Numbered from the stretch's first letter, positions 1-7,973 are shown. The stretch: 64,000 nt of DNA from Lentisphaeria bacterium (GCA_017456805.1 JAFTIQ010000032.1:1-64000); one strand, 5' to 3'. A program made the numbers and translations. Notes: a model not told the origin generated them from the letters alone.

Positions 1-12
1 AACGGCTGACAT

Positions 13-149
13 AATGTCGTATAATATGCATTATGTTAAGTCATTTGAACTTAAATTGTAAAAAAAACGAAAGGTGCAGAAGGGAGAAAAAATCTTTTTG
101 TACAGGAAAAACATGGTTTGACTTAACATAATGCATATTATGCGTCATT
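13..149. repeat. Long inverted repeat upstream of a small membrane protein gene
   Basis: Positions 21-43 and 119-141 are perfect reverse complements (23 bp), each arm containing the core ATGCAT. The match continues outward to 13 and 149 with two mismatches. The arms are separated by 75 bp of A-rich sequence. No flanking target duplication or transposase is visible, so a mobile element is not supported. It could be a paired regulator site or the footprint of a local inverted duplication. Confidence 0.75.
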
Positions 150-203
150 GGAACAAAACAAAAAAGTTCTTCAATGCGTAAAAAAAACATAAAAAACGAA
201 AGG
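41..203 (+). repeat. Duplicated leader segments before the first gene
   Basis: A segment of form TCATTNGAAC followed by an A-run and AAAAAACGAAAGG occurs twice, at 41-74 and 145-203. The second copy provides the ribosome binding site of the gene at 212 (AAAGG, then ATG). The first copy leads into no open reading frame of useful length, so it looks like a duplicated translation-start region whose gene is absent. Confidence 0.5.
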
Positions 204-211
204 AAAAAACA

Positions 212-643
212 ATGGAAAACGCACAGCAACCCGTCAACCCCGCCATGCCGGCAAAAAAATCCAATGTGACACTGATCACCGGAATCATCGGTTTTGTCCT
301 TGGGATTCCCAACATTCTCTGCGCAACGATTTGTGCAGCAGCAGCCGCAGTCGGTGCTGGTGTTGATGAATATGGCAACGTCAGCGAAGGTGATATCGAA
401 GCTGCCGCAGCAGGCGCAGGATTTCTGCTTTGGATTCTCGTGATCATCCCCACGATCGTCGGTTTTGTCACATGCTTCTTCGGAAAATCTCCGAAAGCCA
501 AAACCACCGGTATCATCATGGCGATTTGCGGTGCTCTGATCGCAATCTCCGGTTTCTTCATCTCCTGGCTCGGACTGGCTGTCGGTGCTCTTTATGTCAT
601 CGGCGGAGAAAGATCCATCAAGAATTCCTACATTCAGGAATAA
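212..643 (+). CDS. Small multi-pass membrane protein, unknown function
   Basis: The 143-residue protein begins with a short polar Pro/Ala/Gln-rich segment (residues 1-16), followed by hydrophobic helices at about 18-42, 70-92, 98-116 and 117-132. An Ala- and Asp/Glu-containing linker lies near residues 46-68. The Gly-rich helices resemble the general DUF4190-like class of small bacterial membrane proteins, but no diagnostic motif was recognised. The start is supported by AAAGG upstream of ATG. The gene at 659 follows after 15 bases and is probably co-transcribed. Function is unknown. Confidence 0.7.
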   Translation: MENAQQPVNPAMPAKKSNVTLITGIIGFVLGIPNILCATICAAAAAVGAGVDEYGNVSEGDIEAAAAGAGFLLWILVIIPTIVGFVTCFFGKSPKAKTTGIIMAICGALIAISGFFISWLGLAVGALYVIGGERSIKNSYIQE

Positions 644-658
644 TTTGGACTGTCCGGA

Positions 659-1438
659 ATGTTCCCTCTGATCCAAATCGGTTCTTTCAAAATGGGAACA
701 TTCCCGCTTTGTACCGGATTGGGGATCGCTGCGATTGCGAGTCTGATCTATTATCAAACACGATGTTTCAAATTTGATAATAATTCAGAATCGAAATTCA
801 TGATAGCGATCCCCTTTTCTTTGCTTACCGGATGCGTTACCGGATATCTTTCCGACGTTATTTTCCGCGGCGGGTTCAAAGCATTGCTTCATCCGATCGG
901 TTATGGTGTAACCTTTTACGGCTGGCTCATCGGATGCATTCTTTTTTATTTATTTTATGCAAAAATCGCCAAACTCAACCGGCTTCTTATTCTCAATGCA
1001 TTTCTTCCGGCTTTTCTGCTTGCTCAGGCATTCGGCAGGATCGGCTGTTTTCTGGGCGGATGCTGTTTCGGAAAACCCGTTTCGTGGGGTGTCTCTTATC
1101 CGGAAGGAAGCTATCCGTTCTCCGTTTACGGCAGTCAGCCGCTGATTCCGGTTCAACTGTTTGAAAGTGCCTGGCTGGTTATCGCATTTCTGATCGTGTT
1201 CCGCTGTATCAGGTTCAAATACCGTGCAGCATGGTATCTGATCATGGTTTCGACCGGGCGGTTCTTTCTTGAATTTCTGCGGGGAGACAACCGGGGAACG
1301 GTTGGGATTGATTTTCTCTCTCCGGCTCAAGCCATCAGTATTTTTCTGTTTCTCTGCGGGACAGTTCTTTTCACCCGGCAGATCCTTCTGAAAAAACACA
1401 TTCCGGTAAAAAGTAAAAAAACTCCGGCTCATCTCTGA
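659..1438 (+). CDS. Lgt-like prolipoprotein diacylglyceryl transferase family membrane protein
   Basis: The 259-residue, multi-pass protein has the Lgt family layout: an N-terminal QIGSF segment as in the usual Lgt start, GRIGC at 126-130 inside the loop that binds phosphatidylglycerol, P-x-Q-L-x-E-S near 162-168, and G-R-F-x-x-E-x-x-R-G-D near 206-216. True Lgt attaches diacylglycerol to the lipobox cysteine of lipoproteins. Here the usual His-Gly-Gly catalytic segment reads F-Y-G-W (Tyr87), and a Cys-rich GGCCFGK segment follows the Arg loop. This points to an Lgt paralogue rather than the housekeeping enzyme. The start at 659 is chosen because the N-terminus aligns with Lgt; its ribosome site is weak. 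Confidence 0.7.
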   Translation: MFPLIQIGSFKMGTFPLCTGLGIAAIASLIYYQTRCFKFDNNSESKFMIAIPFSLLTGCVTGYLSDVIFRGGFKALLHPIGYGVTFYGWLIGCILFYLFYAKIAKLNRLLILNAFLPAFLLAQAFGRIGCFLGGCCFGKPVSWGVSYPEGSYPFSVYGSQPLIPVQLFESAWLVIAFLIVFRCIRFKYRAAWYLIMVSTGRFFLEFLRGDNRGTVGIDFLSPAQAISIFLFLCGTVLFTRQILLKKHIPVKSKKTPAHL

Positions 1439-1446
1439 ACCGGAGT
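1414..1446. terminator. Bidirectional hairpin terminator
   Basis: ACTCCGG (1421-1427) pairs with CCGGAGT (1440-1446). On the minus strand the stem is followed by a seven-T run, ending the dehydrogenase pair at 1471-3668. On the plus strand a weaker T run begins four bases after the stem. The hairpin overlaps the stop codon of the Lgt-like gene. Confidence 0.75.
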
Positions 1447-1470
1447 CTGGATTTTTAACGGAATGACTTG

Positions 1471-2505
1471 TCAGAATTTCACCGTTTTTCCTGTACGGGC
1501 TGCCTCATAAATTCCGTGAATGAATGAGACAGCGCGGCGTCCTTCCCTGCCGTCCAGCATAGGTTGTCTGCCCTGAAGGATCGCTTCTGCCAGATCCCGG
1601 ATCTGAGCGGCATGACCATCGCTCCGGATATTCGTCGGATTGCTTCCGCCTGCGGCATTGCCGTCAAAGACGGTTGCCACGGATTCATCTCCGGGAAGCG
1701 GCTCTGTAAAACTCCAGCGGACGATCTGATCTTCTTCGATGGTCACAGAGCCCTTGCTTCCGGAAAATTCCAATCTTCTGGGGAATCCCGGTGCACAGCT
1801 GGTGCTGACTTCAAGGGTTCCCATGGAGCCGTTTTTGTAACGGATTGCCGCACAGAGAGTATCTTCCACTTCGATATCATGGGTCAGCGTTCCGGAAAAA
1901 GCGGAAACTTCTGCCGGATCCCCATTCAGATACAGCAGGAGATCAACGGTATGGATCGACTGATTCATCAACGCGCCGCCGCCATCCATTTTCCAGGTTC
2001 CGCGCCAATTGGAACTTCCATAATAATTTTCATCGCGATACCAGCGGACCTGAGCACTGGAAAGAATCATTTTCCCGAACCGTCCGGCATCTGCCGCGGC
2101 CTTTACCTTCTGAATGGACTCCGTGAAACGGCTCTGGAAAACAGTTGCCAGAAGCACATGATTTTCCTCACAGGCACGGATCACTTCATCGCAAAGATCA
2201 GGGGTGATTTCCAGCGGCTTTTCACACAGAATATGCTTTCCTGCCTGCGCTGCCTGAATCGCGATTTTCCCATGAAGCCCGGTCGGGATCCCGATGGTCA
2301 CAGCCTGAATCGCGGGATTCGCAAGAAATTCCTCAAAGTCCGTGTATGCTTTACAGTTGAACTCAGCAGCCCGCTTTTCTGCCGCGGCTTTCACAGGATC
2401 ATAAAATCCGATCAGCTCCACATTGTCAAGCCCCTGCATGGAACTTGCATGAAATGCAGAAATCGCGCCTGCTCCGATAATTCCGAATCCGACTTTTTTA
2501 CTCAT
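1471..2505 (-). CDS. Gfo/Idh/MocA family oxidoreductase
   Basis: The 344-residue protein has an N-terminal Rossmann fold with GIIGAGAIS (8-16) for NAD(P), the family Glu-Lys-Pro motif at 95-97, and a C-terminal substrate domain with a GGGALMNQSIH segment in which the usual Asp is Asn. Members oxidise or epimerise sugars and inositols; the substrate cannot be read here. The start is placed at the ATG before SKKVGFG (position 2505), because the longer reading would overlap the upstream stop and add an unalignable extension. It lies 8 bases after the second dehydrogenase (2514-3668), so the two are co-transcribed and may act on successive intermediates. Confidence 0.88.
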   Translation of the reverse strand: MSKKVGFGIIGAGAISAFHASSMQGLDNVELIGFYDPVKAAAEKRAAEFNCKAYTDFEEFLANPAIQAVTIGIPTGLHGKIAIQAAQAGKHILCEKPLEITPDLCDEVIRACEENHVLLATVFQSRFTESIQKVKAAADAGRFGKMILSSAQVRWYRDENYYGSSNWRGTWKMDGGGALMNQSIHTVDLLLYLNGDPAEVSAFSGTLTHDIEVEDTLCAAIRYKNGSMGTLEVSTSCAPGFPRRLEFSGSKGSVTIEEDQIVRWSFTEPLPGDESVATVFDGNAAGGSNPTNIRSDGHAAQIRDLAEAILQGRQPMLDGREGRRAVSFIHGIYEAARTGKTVKF

Positions 2506-2513
2506 AAGCAATC

Positions 2514-3668
2514 TCAGACGATGCAAGGGGTGATCTGTTCAATCGGAAGCGGCAATGTCATCCCGAGATTCAGGGATTCAATCGCGCGCCGGGCAAGATA
2601 AACGGAAAGATAACCGGCCATTTCATCGCAGGGAGACGGCGTATCGTTGATGATCGCCTTCACAAATCCGTCCAGCATGGAGCGGTGTCCCTTATCCACA
2701 AAAAACGGCTTGCTGTTTTCAATGTTCCGGAGATTGTCAACACCGGAAACCCGTTTCATATACTGTTCCATATATTCCGCCTGGGACTTCGCAGTTCCAT
2801 ACTGCATTTCAAAATATTCCGCCCCTGCCCCGGGGAATCCGTAATAGTTGTTTTCCATGAAACACAGAGAACGGAACAACGCGGCATTGTGGGTGACTTC
2901 ATACTGTTCTTTCGGGAAGTCAAACGTTCCGGAACAGGAGAAGTCAAGAGTCATGGATGCACCATTATCGAATTTCAGATAGATCCCGTGAGAAAGACGG
3001 CTGGAGCCCCATGCGGTGATCGCCACCGGACGCGCAGGCGCAAAGAACCAGCAGGCAACATCAAGCCAGTGCACGCTTTCCCCGATGATCTCGCCCCCGC
3101 CCGTCAGCGGGTCAAGATGCCCAAGTCCATAAGAGGAACTTTCATCCTGAATACGGATATTCAAATGCGGCAGATTTTCTTCCGGCAGCGGTTCCCGTTC
3201 CACCTGAACATAACGCCAGGGATTGTGCTGCGGATTCTTCCCGTGTTCCATCCATTTTGCCCGGAGTGCCTGCAATGCGGGAGACATACGGCGGTTCAGG
3301 TCAACACAGAGTTTGACGTTTCCCCGTCGGACGGCGCGAATGATTTTGAATGCTTCTTCATCCTGCATTGCCATAGGTTTTTCGCAGAAAATATGTTTGC
3401 CGGCCTTTGCTGCGGCTTCGATGATGGGAAGATGTGCTTCATGAGAGGTTGCGATTTTGATGAAATCCACTTCCGGATCGTTGAGCACGTCCATAAAATC
3501 GGCGGTTGTGCATGGAACATTGAACTGTTTTGCAACTGCCTGAGCCTGTTCGAGATTCGTATCGCAAGCCCATTTGAGATTCACATTGGGATGTGCCGTC
3601 ATATTGGGAAAATCCTGAGATTGAGCAAATTTTCCGCAACCGATCTGTGCTGCTGTCAAAACCTTCAT
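2514..3668 (-). CDS. Gfo/Idh/MocA family oxidoreductase
   Basis: The 384-residue protein has an N-terminal nucleotide-binding region (QIGCGKFA, 8-15), the Glu-Lys-Pro motif at 96-98 and a divergent second domain with GGGEIIGESVHWLD instead of the usual D-x-G-x-H. It is a predicted NAD(P)-dependent sugar dehydrogenase of unknown substrate. The start at 3668 is chosen over an upstream in-frame codon because AAAGGAGA lies just before it, and because the 48 extra residues would be translated from the hairpin leader. A promoter at 3849-3876 gives a long leader of about 175 bases. It is the first gene of a pair ending at 1471 and is divergent from the AraC regulator at 4066. Confidence 0.88.
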   Translation of the reverse strand: MKVLTAAQIGCGKFAQSQDFPNMTAHPNVNLKWACDTNLEQAQAVAKQFNVPCTTADFMDVLNDPEVDFIKIATSHEAHLPIIEAAAKAGKHIFCEKPMAMQDEEAFKIIRAVRRGNVKLCVDLNRRMSPALQALRAKWMEHGKNPQHNPWRYVQVEREPLPEENLPHLNIRIQDESSSYGLGHLDPLTGGGEIIGESVHWLDVACWFFAPARPVAITAWGSSRLSHGIYLKFDNGASMTLDFSCSGTFDFPKEQYEVTHNAALFRSLCFMENNYYGFPGAGAEYFEMQYGTAKSQAEYMEQYMKRVSGVDNLRNIENSKPFFVDKGHRSMLDGFVKAIINDTPSPCDEMAGYLSVYLARRAIESLNLGMTLPLPIEQITPCIV

Positions 3669-3708
3669 TGAGAGATCTCCTTTATATTTTTGATTTTGAT
3701 TTGAGATT

Positions 3709-3755
3709 GGGGACGAGGGAAAAACCTTTTGAGGAAAGTTTTTTCCCTCTTCCCC
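3709..3755. repeat. Imperfect long hairpin, possible dispersed intergenic element
   Basis: GGGGA-C-GAGGGAAAAAC (3709-3725) can pair with GTTTTTTCCCTC-T-TCCCC (3738-3755), with one bulged T and one mismatch. It is followed by CCAAGCCCC and AACCTTTTTGC, a style of sequence common in dispersed intergenic repeats of some bacteria. Only one copy was noticed in this window. It lies in the 5' leader of the dehydrogenase at 2514-3668. Confidence 0.5.
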
Positions 3756-3848
3756 AAGCCCCATCACCTTTTTACAAACCTTTTTGCAGCATTTCAATTT
3801 TTGATTCAGCAAAAATTAAAATGCCATAATTAACAGGGTTTTAGAGAT

Positions 3849-3876
3849 ATTATATACCGGAAAACAGAATTTTCAA
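3849..3876 (-). promoter_or_regulatory. Promoter of the dehydrogenase pair
   Basis: On the minus strand TTGAAA (3871-3876), 16 bases, TATAAT (3849-3854). The -10 box is a perfect consensus match. Confidence 0.65.
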
Positions 3877-4018
3877 TTCGTAAAAGTGATAATTTTATCC
3901 GTATTTGCACCATTACAAAATAAAGACGAACAGGAATGAACGGGAATATTCTTCAACATCTATCTTACGTTTCATTCCTGAAAATACAACAGGCAAACCG
4001 GAAAAAACATTTCGTGAG

Positions 4019-4046
4019 TTGAATTTTTCGAAAACCGGGATATCTT
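4019..4046 (+). promoter_or_regulatory. Promoter of the AraC-family gene
   Basis: TTGAAT (4019-4024), 16 bases, TATCTT (4041-4046). The expected transcription start would give a leader of about 13 bases containing the CGGAGGAA ribosome site. Confidence 0.5.
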
Positions 4047-4065
4047 ACTCAACGGAGGAATCAGT

Positions 4066-4869
4066 ATGGCAAAATTGGAACTTTATTATTGGGGATATGC
4101 GGAAGGGAAACCGGATCAGACCATTGAAATGCACAGTCATGAATACTGGCAGATCAATCTGGGAATTTCCGGCAAATGTATTTTCCGTACCGATTCCGGA
4201 AAAATCACTACCGGAGCCGGAGATTTGCTGATTTTTCCGCCGGGAGTCCGTCACAGTTTGCAATATCCTGAACCTTATCTTTGCTATTCCTTCAAATTCA
4301 AATCGCCCCATCAGATCAAAAAAACAGCACAATGGATCCGGGCCAACAAGTTTACAAACGGGATTTCTGCGGCGATCAAAACGATTCTGGAAACCACTTT
4401 TCCAACTCAGCTTTTCGGAGCAATGGAGGGAGCGGTTGTTCTCAAGGAAGACAGGTATCAGATTCTGATGGAATATTTTCTTGCCGGTGTGCTGGAAACG
4501 CTGTTTCAGAACGAAAGCAAATTATCCGGTCAGTTATCTACTGTTTATGAGACGATTGCGGCGAATCGCGGACGTTATATTTCTGTTGGAGAAGCGGCGG
4601 CGGCATGCGGCTATTCCCGGAACAGATTCAATGATCTGATCCGCCAGCAAACAGGGTTGACGGCCAAAGATTATCTGAACCGGATCCGTTTGGAAACGGC
4701 ACAGCGGTATTTAAGGTTCACTTCGCTCCCCATCAGCGAAATTTCCTCGGAGATGGGTTTTTCGAACCAATTTCACTTTTCCGATTTTTTCAAGCGTCTG
4801 ACAGGGATTTCTCCGCTGCATTACCGGAAAGCCGCGATTCAGGAGCATACGCTCGCAATTCCAGATTGA
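4066..4869 (+). CDS. AraC-family transcriptional regulator with N-terminal cupin
   Basis: The 267-residue protein has an N-terminal cupin-like sensor domain (H23-x-H25, then GAGDLLIFPPGVRHS) that probably binds a sugar, and a C-terminal double helix-turn-helix of the AraC type over about 165-262, with EAAAACGYSRNRF in the first helix pair and a closing GFSNQFHFSDFFKR-x-x-G-x-S-P-x-x-Y-R signature. CGGAGGAA sits 5 bases before the ATG. It is divergent from the dehydrogenase pair ending at 1471 and followed by a third dehydrogenase at 5031, so these are its likely targets; the ligand is unknown. Confidence 0.9.
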   Translation: MAKLELYYWGYAEGKPDQTIEMHSHEYWQINLGISGKCIFRTDSGKITTGAGDLLIFPPGVRHSLQYPEPYLCYSFKFKSPHQIKKTAQWIRANKFTNGISAAIKTILETTFPTQLFGAMEGAVVLKEDRYQILMEYFLAGVLETLFQNESKLSGQLSTVYETIAANRGRYISVGEAAAACGYSRNRFNDLIRQQTGLTAKDYLNRIRLETAQRYLRFTSLPISEISSEMGFSNQFHFSDFFKRLTGISPLHYRKAAIQEHTLAIPD

Positions 4870-4932
4870 TATTTTGCATATATCTTACTATATCAACAAA
4901 AAAAACAGGCGGAATGATTTTTTTTACAAATT

Positions 4933-4976
4933 CGTTTAAAATTACAAAAAAAAGACTTGCAATGTAATTTTAAACG
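4933..4976. promoter_or_regulatory. 14-bp perfect inverted repeat spanning a promoter (operator candidate)
   Basis: CGTTTAAAATTACA (4933-4946) and TGTAATTTTAAACG (4963-4976) are exact reverse complements, separated by 16 bases. The right arm fills the spacer between the -35 and -10 boxes of the promoter of the dehydrogenase at 5031, so a bound repressor would block RNA polymerase. The symmetry is unlike the direct-repeat sites usual for AraC proteins. Confidence 0.6.
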
Positions 4977-4984
4977 GTTATATT
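4957..4984 (+). promoter_or_regulatory. Promoter of the third dehydrogenase
   Basis: TTGCAA (4957-4962), 16 bases, TATATT (4979-4984). The spacer is almost entirely one arm of the inverted repeat at 4933-4976. Confidence 0.6.
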
Positions 4985-5030
4985 AGCCTGAGTTTCCTAT
5001 GATAACCCAAAAACAGGAGAATGATTTATC

Positions 5031-6143
5031 ATGGCAAATGACAAGACCTCTTTAGCAATGAAAAAAGAAACGAAATTCAAAGGCAAAAAATTCCGTATTG
5101 CTATTATCGGCTGCGGAGGGATCTCTCAGGCTCACCTGGCAGCTTACAAAAATATCCCTGAAGCAGAAATCGTTGCCGGTTGCGACATCAAACAGGAATG
5201 TCTGGATCGCATGAATAAAGAATGGGGGGTCCCTGTCAAATCTCTTTACAAAGATTGGAAAGAGATGCTGAAGAAAGAAAAGCTGGATGCTGTTGATATC
5301 TGTACTCCCAACGGAGTTCATTGTGCGCCCGCGATCGATGCCTGTAATGCCGGACTTCACGTCATGGTGGAAAAACCCATGGCAATGAATGTTGCAGAAT
5401 GTAAGAAAATGGTTGCAGCTGCGAAGAAGAACAATGTCAAACTGGCTGTTGGATTCCAGCAGAGATATCATGACAATGTGGAATTTCTGATCCGTGCAAG
5501 AGATGCCGGTAAATTCGGAGATATCAAGTTCGTGAAAGTTCAGGCACTCCGCCGGAGAGGGATTCCCAACTGGGGTGTTTTCGGACAGAAAGAACTTCAG
5601 GGCGGCGGTCCCATGATCGATATCGGTGTTCACATGATCGAGCTTGCCCACTACATCATGGGTCAGCCCAAACCGGTGGCTGTCAGCGGAAATGTCTGGA
5701 CCTATCTCGGAAACAAGAAGCAGGAAGCTGTCTGCGGCTGGCCGAACTGGGATTACAAGACCTACACCGTGGAAGACCTTGCGATCGGACAGGTCCGTTT
5801 TGAAAACGGAGCGATCATGCAGATCGAGTCCTCCTTTGCGGCTCACATTGAAAAGGATGTCCATAACGTTACCTTTATGGGAACCAAGGGCGGCGGAAGT
5901 TTCCGTCCGGCAGCAATTTATACCGACCAGGATGGAACGATGATCAACATTACCCCGGGTTATCTCCCCGATCCCGATGCAAACTGGACCGTTCTTTTCC
6001 AGAACAAGCTCCAGAACTGGATCAATGCCGCAACCAAGGGAACTCCCATGCGTGCCGATGCAGAAGAAGGTATGACCATTCAGAAGATTTTGAACGGTCT
6101 TTATGATGCCGCTGAAGCAGGGAAAGAAATTCCCATTAAATAA
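5031..6143 (+). CDS. Gfo/Idh/MocA family oxidoreductase
   Basis: The 370-residue protein has an N-terminal lysine-rich extension (1-20), Rossmann motif IIGCGGIS (25-32), Glu-Lys-Pro at 114-116 and a substrate domain with GGGPMIDIGVHMIE carrying the conserved D-x-G-x-H. This is the most canonical of the three dehydrogenases in the first 6 kb. It probably oxidises a sugar or sugar acid with NAD(P). AGGAG lies 11 bases before the ATG. It has its own promoter with an embedded inverted repeat and its own terminator, so it appears monocistronic. Confidence 0.9.
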   Translation: MANDKTSLAMKKETKFKGKKFRIAIIGCGGISQAHLAAYKNIPEAEIVAGCDIKQECLDRMNKEWGVPVKSLYKDWKEMLKKEKLDAVDICTPNGVHCAPAIDACNAGLHVMVEKPMAMNVAECKKMVAAAKKNNVKLAVGFQQRYHDNVEFLIRARDAGKFGDIKFVKVQALRRRGIPNWGVFGQKELQGGGPMIDIGVHMIELAHYIMGQPKPVAVSGNVWTYLGNKKQEAVCGWPNWDYKTYTVEDLAIGQVRFENGAIMQIESSFAAHIEKDVHNVTFMGTKGGGSFRPAAIYTDQDGTMINITPGYLPDPDANWTVLFQNKLQNWINAATKGTPMRADAEEGMTIQKILNGLYDAAEAGKEIPIK

Positions 6144-6170
6144 TTCGGCAGATCTTAACAGATTCGACAA

Positions 6171-6206
6171 GGCAGCTGCAAAGAAATTTTGCGGCTGTCT
6201 TTTTTT
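6171..6206 (+). terminator. Rho-independent terminator
   Basis: GGCAGCTGCAAA (6171-6182) pairs, with G-U pairs, with TTTGCGGCTGTC (6188-6199), followed by seven T. It ends the dehydrogenase gene at 5031. Confidence 0.75.
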
Positions 6207-6301
6207 ATGGAGAGGATTTTGAAAAACAGAAGCTTCCGGGAGATTTCCGCTATTTGCGAATATTTTTCTGATTTTTCTTCACGGAAGTACAGTTTTTCAC
6301 C

Positions 6302-6329
6302 TTGAAAAGTCAATCAGGATAGATATATT
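6302..6329 (+). promoter_or_regulatory. Promoter of the flotillin gene
   Basis: TTGAAA (6302-6307), 16 bases, TATATT (6324-6329), about 40 bases before the ATG. Confidence 0.6.
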
Positions 6330-6368
6330 ACAGATGAAACCATTTCAAACAGAAGTAAGGAGGGTTTT

Positions 6369-7928
6369 ATGGGATCAAATTTGTTTCTTTTAGCAGATGG
6401 CGGATTCATTGCAGGATCCATTCTGGTTTCTGTCCTGATCATCGTTATTCTCTTTGTGACGATCATGGGAATTGCGATGAGATACAAGAAATGTCCGTCC
6501 GACCAGATTCTGGTTATTTTCGGGAAAACCGGCGGACAGCGGGCAGCCAAGTGTATCCACGGGGGTGCGGCATTCATTATCCCGGTGATTCAGGATTACA
6601 GTTTTCTCTCCCTGCGCCCGCTTCCCATTGACGTCAATCTGACCAATGCTCTCTGTATTCAGAATATCCGTATCAACGTTCCCTCAGTGTTTACAGTCGG
6701 GATCAGCACAGATGAAGCATTGATGGGGAACGCCGCCAACCGTCTGCTGGGTCTTTCCTCTGAAATGATCGCGGATCTGGCAAAAGATATTATTTTTGGA
6801 CAGCTGCGTCTGGTGATTGCCTCCATGACCATCGAACAGATCAACTCCGACCGGGAAACCTTCCTGCGGAAAATCGAAGAAAACGTTGCGGAAGAATTGA
6901 ACAAGATCGGTCTTCAGCTCCTGAACGTGAACATTACAGACATCACCGATGAAAGCGGATATATCGATGCGATCGGAAGACGCGCAGCGGCAGAAGCGAT
7001 CAATAAAGCCAGAATCGATGTGGCAGAAGAAGAACGGAAAGGCGGAATCGGGGAAGCTGAAGCAAACAAAGCACAGCGAATCGCCGTTTCCAGCGCAGAG
7101 GCAGAAGCGCAATCCGGAGAAGCCAACGCGGAAAAAGAACGCCGTATCGCTGTCAAACAGGCAGAAGCGGAAGCTCTCGTGGGAGAAGCAAATGCTGACC
7201 GTGACCGCCGTATCGCTGTCAAACAGGCAGAATCCTCCGCAATCGAAGGGGAAAATATCTCCGCAATCGAAATCGCAAAATCCAATGCAACCCGTCTGGA
7301 ACAGGAAGCAGATGCGTTCCGCCGCGCAGAAGCAGCCAAAAAGATTGCAGAAGCAAACATCAAAAAAGCTGATTATGAAGCAGAAATGGGTGCTCAGATC
7401 GCCCGTGCAAAGATGGAAAGCGAAAAGCAGAAAGCTGACGTGATCGTCAAAGCTGAAATCGATAAAGAACAGATGGTCATTGCTGCGGAAGCAGAGGCAG
7501 AAAAGAAACGCCGGGAAGCCCGCGGGGAAGCGGATGCGATCTTTGCAAAACTGGAAGCAGAAGCAAAAGGAAACTTCGAAATCCTGAAAGCCAAAGGGGA
7601 AGGTTTCCAGCAGATCGTCAACGCTTGCGGAAGCAATGCTGATGCAGCAGCAAAAATGCTGATGATCGAAAAACTGGATCAGATCGTTGCTCTTCAGACA
7701 GAAGCAATCCGGAACATCAAGATCGATAAGATCACGGTTTGGGACAATGGATCCAAGGGAAAAGATGGAAAGACAGCCACCTCTGATTTTCTCAGCGGTA
7801 TTGTCAAGAGTCTTCCCCCGCTTCACGATGTTGCGGGAATGGCTGGACTTGATCTTCCGGAATATCTCGGGAAGGTCAGGGACACAGACTCCGAACCGGA
7901 ACCGGCAGTGGAAACCGCTGCGGAATAA
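6369..7928 (+). CDS. Flotillin-like SPFH/band 7 membrane scaffold protein
   Basis: The 519-residue protein has one N-terminal membrane helix (about 13-36), an SPFH/band 7 domain (about 40-200), and a long Ala/Glu-rich coiled coil (about 205-440) typical of flotillins (YqiK/FloT type), then a short acidic tail. Such proteins assemble into membrane microdomain scaffolds. The coiled coil contains three tandem 22-residue units beginning RIAV, encoded by near-identical DNA. TAAGGAGGG lies before the ATG. It is transcribed alone, between its own promoter and a terminator, and is distinct from the three SPFH proteins in the 20.9-25.1 kb operon. Confidence 0.9.
   Translation: MGSNLFLLADGGFIAGSILVSVLIIVILFVTIMGIAMRYKKCPSDQILVIFGKTGGQRAAKCIHGGAAFIIPVIQDYSFLSLRPLPIDVNLTNALCIQNIRINVPSVFTVGISTDEALMGNAANRLLGLSSEMIADLAKDIIFGQLRLVIASMTIEQINSDRETFLRKIEENVAEELNKIGLQLLNVNITDITDESGYIDAIGRRAAAEAINKARIDVAEEERKGGIGEAEANKAQRIAVSSAEAEAQSGEANAEKERRIAVKQAEAEALVGEANADRDRRIAVKQAESSAIEGENISAIEIAKSNATRLEQEADAFRRAEAAKKIAEANIKKADYEAEMGAQIARAKMESEKQKADVIVKAEIDKEQMVIAAEAEAEKKRREARGEADAIFAKLEAEAKGNFEILKAKGEGFQQIVNACGSNADAAAKMLMIEKLDQIVALQTEAIRNIKIDKITVWDNGSKGKDGKTATSDFLSGIVKSLPPLHDVAGMAGLDLPEYLGKVRDTDSEPEPAVETAAE
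7140..7232 (+). repeat. 66-bp tandem repeat inside the flotillin coiled coil
   Basis: A 27-base word at 7140-7166 recurs exactly at 7206-7232, a period of 66 bases (22 residues). A more diverged unit precedes it at about 7077. It encodes successive RIAVKQAE units of the coiled coil. Confidence 0.75.
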
Positions 7929-7944
7929 GAGAATCAAACAAAAT

Positions 7945-7973
7945 GCCCTGTTCTGAGAAGACAGGGCTTTTTC
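7945..7973 (+). terminator. Rho-independent terminator
   Basis: GCCCTGT (7945-7951) pairs with ACAGGGC (7961-7967), followed by a T run. It ends the flotillin gene, 16 bases after its stop. Confidence 0.85.

Larger units (their letters stand above)
3669..4065. other. Divergent intergenic region with leader hairpin and two promoters
   Basis: This 397-base gap holds the promoters of the minus-strand dehydrogenase pair and of the plus-strand AraC gene, an imperfect hairpin element at 3709-3755 and a C-rich run that follows it. The words TATCTTAC occur at 3961-3968 and 4041-4048. No protein-coding potential beyond spurious frames was seen. Confidence 0.6.

Noticed and set aside
13..149. Miniature transposable element
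   Set aside because: No flanking target duplication is visible and no second copy was noticed in the window.
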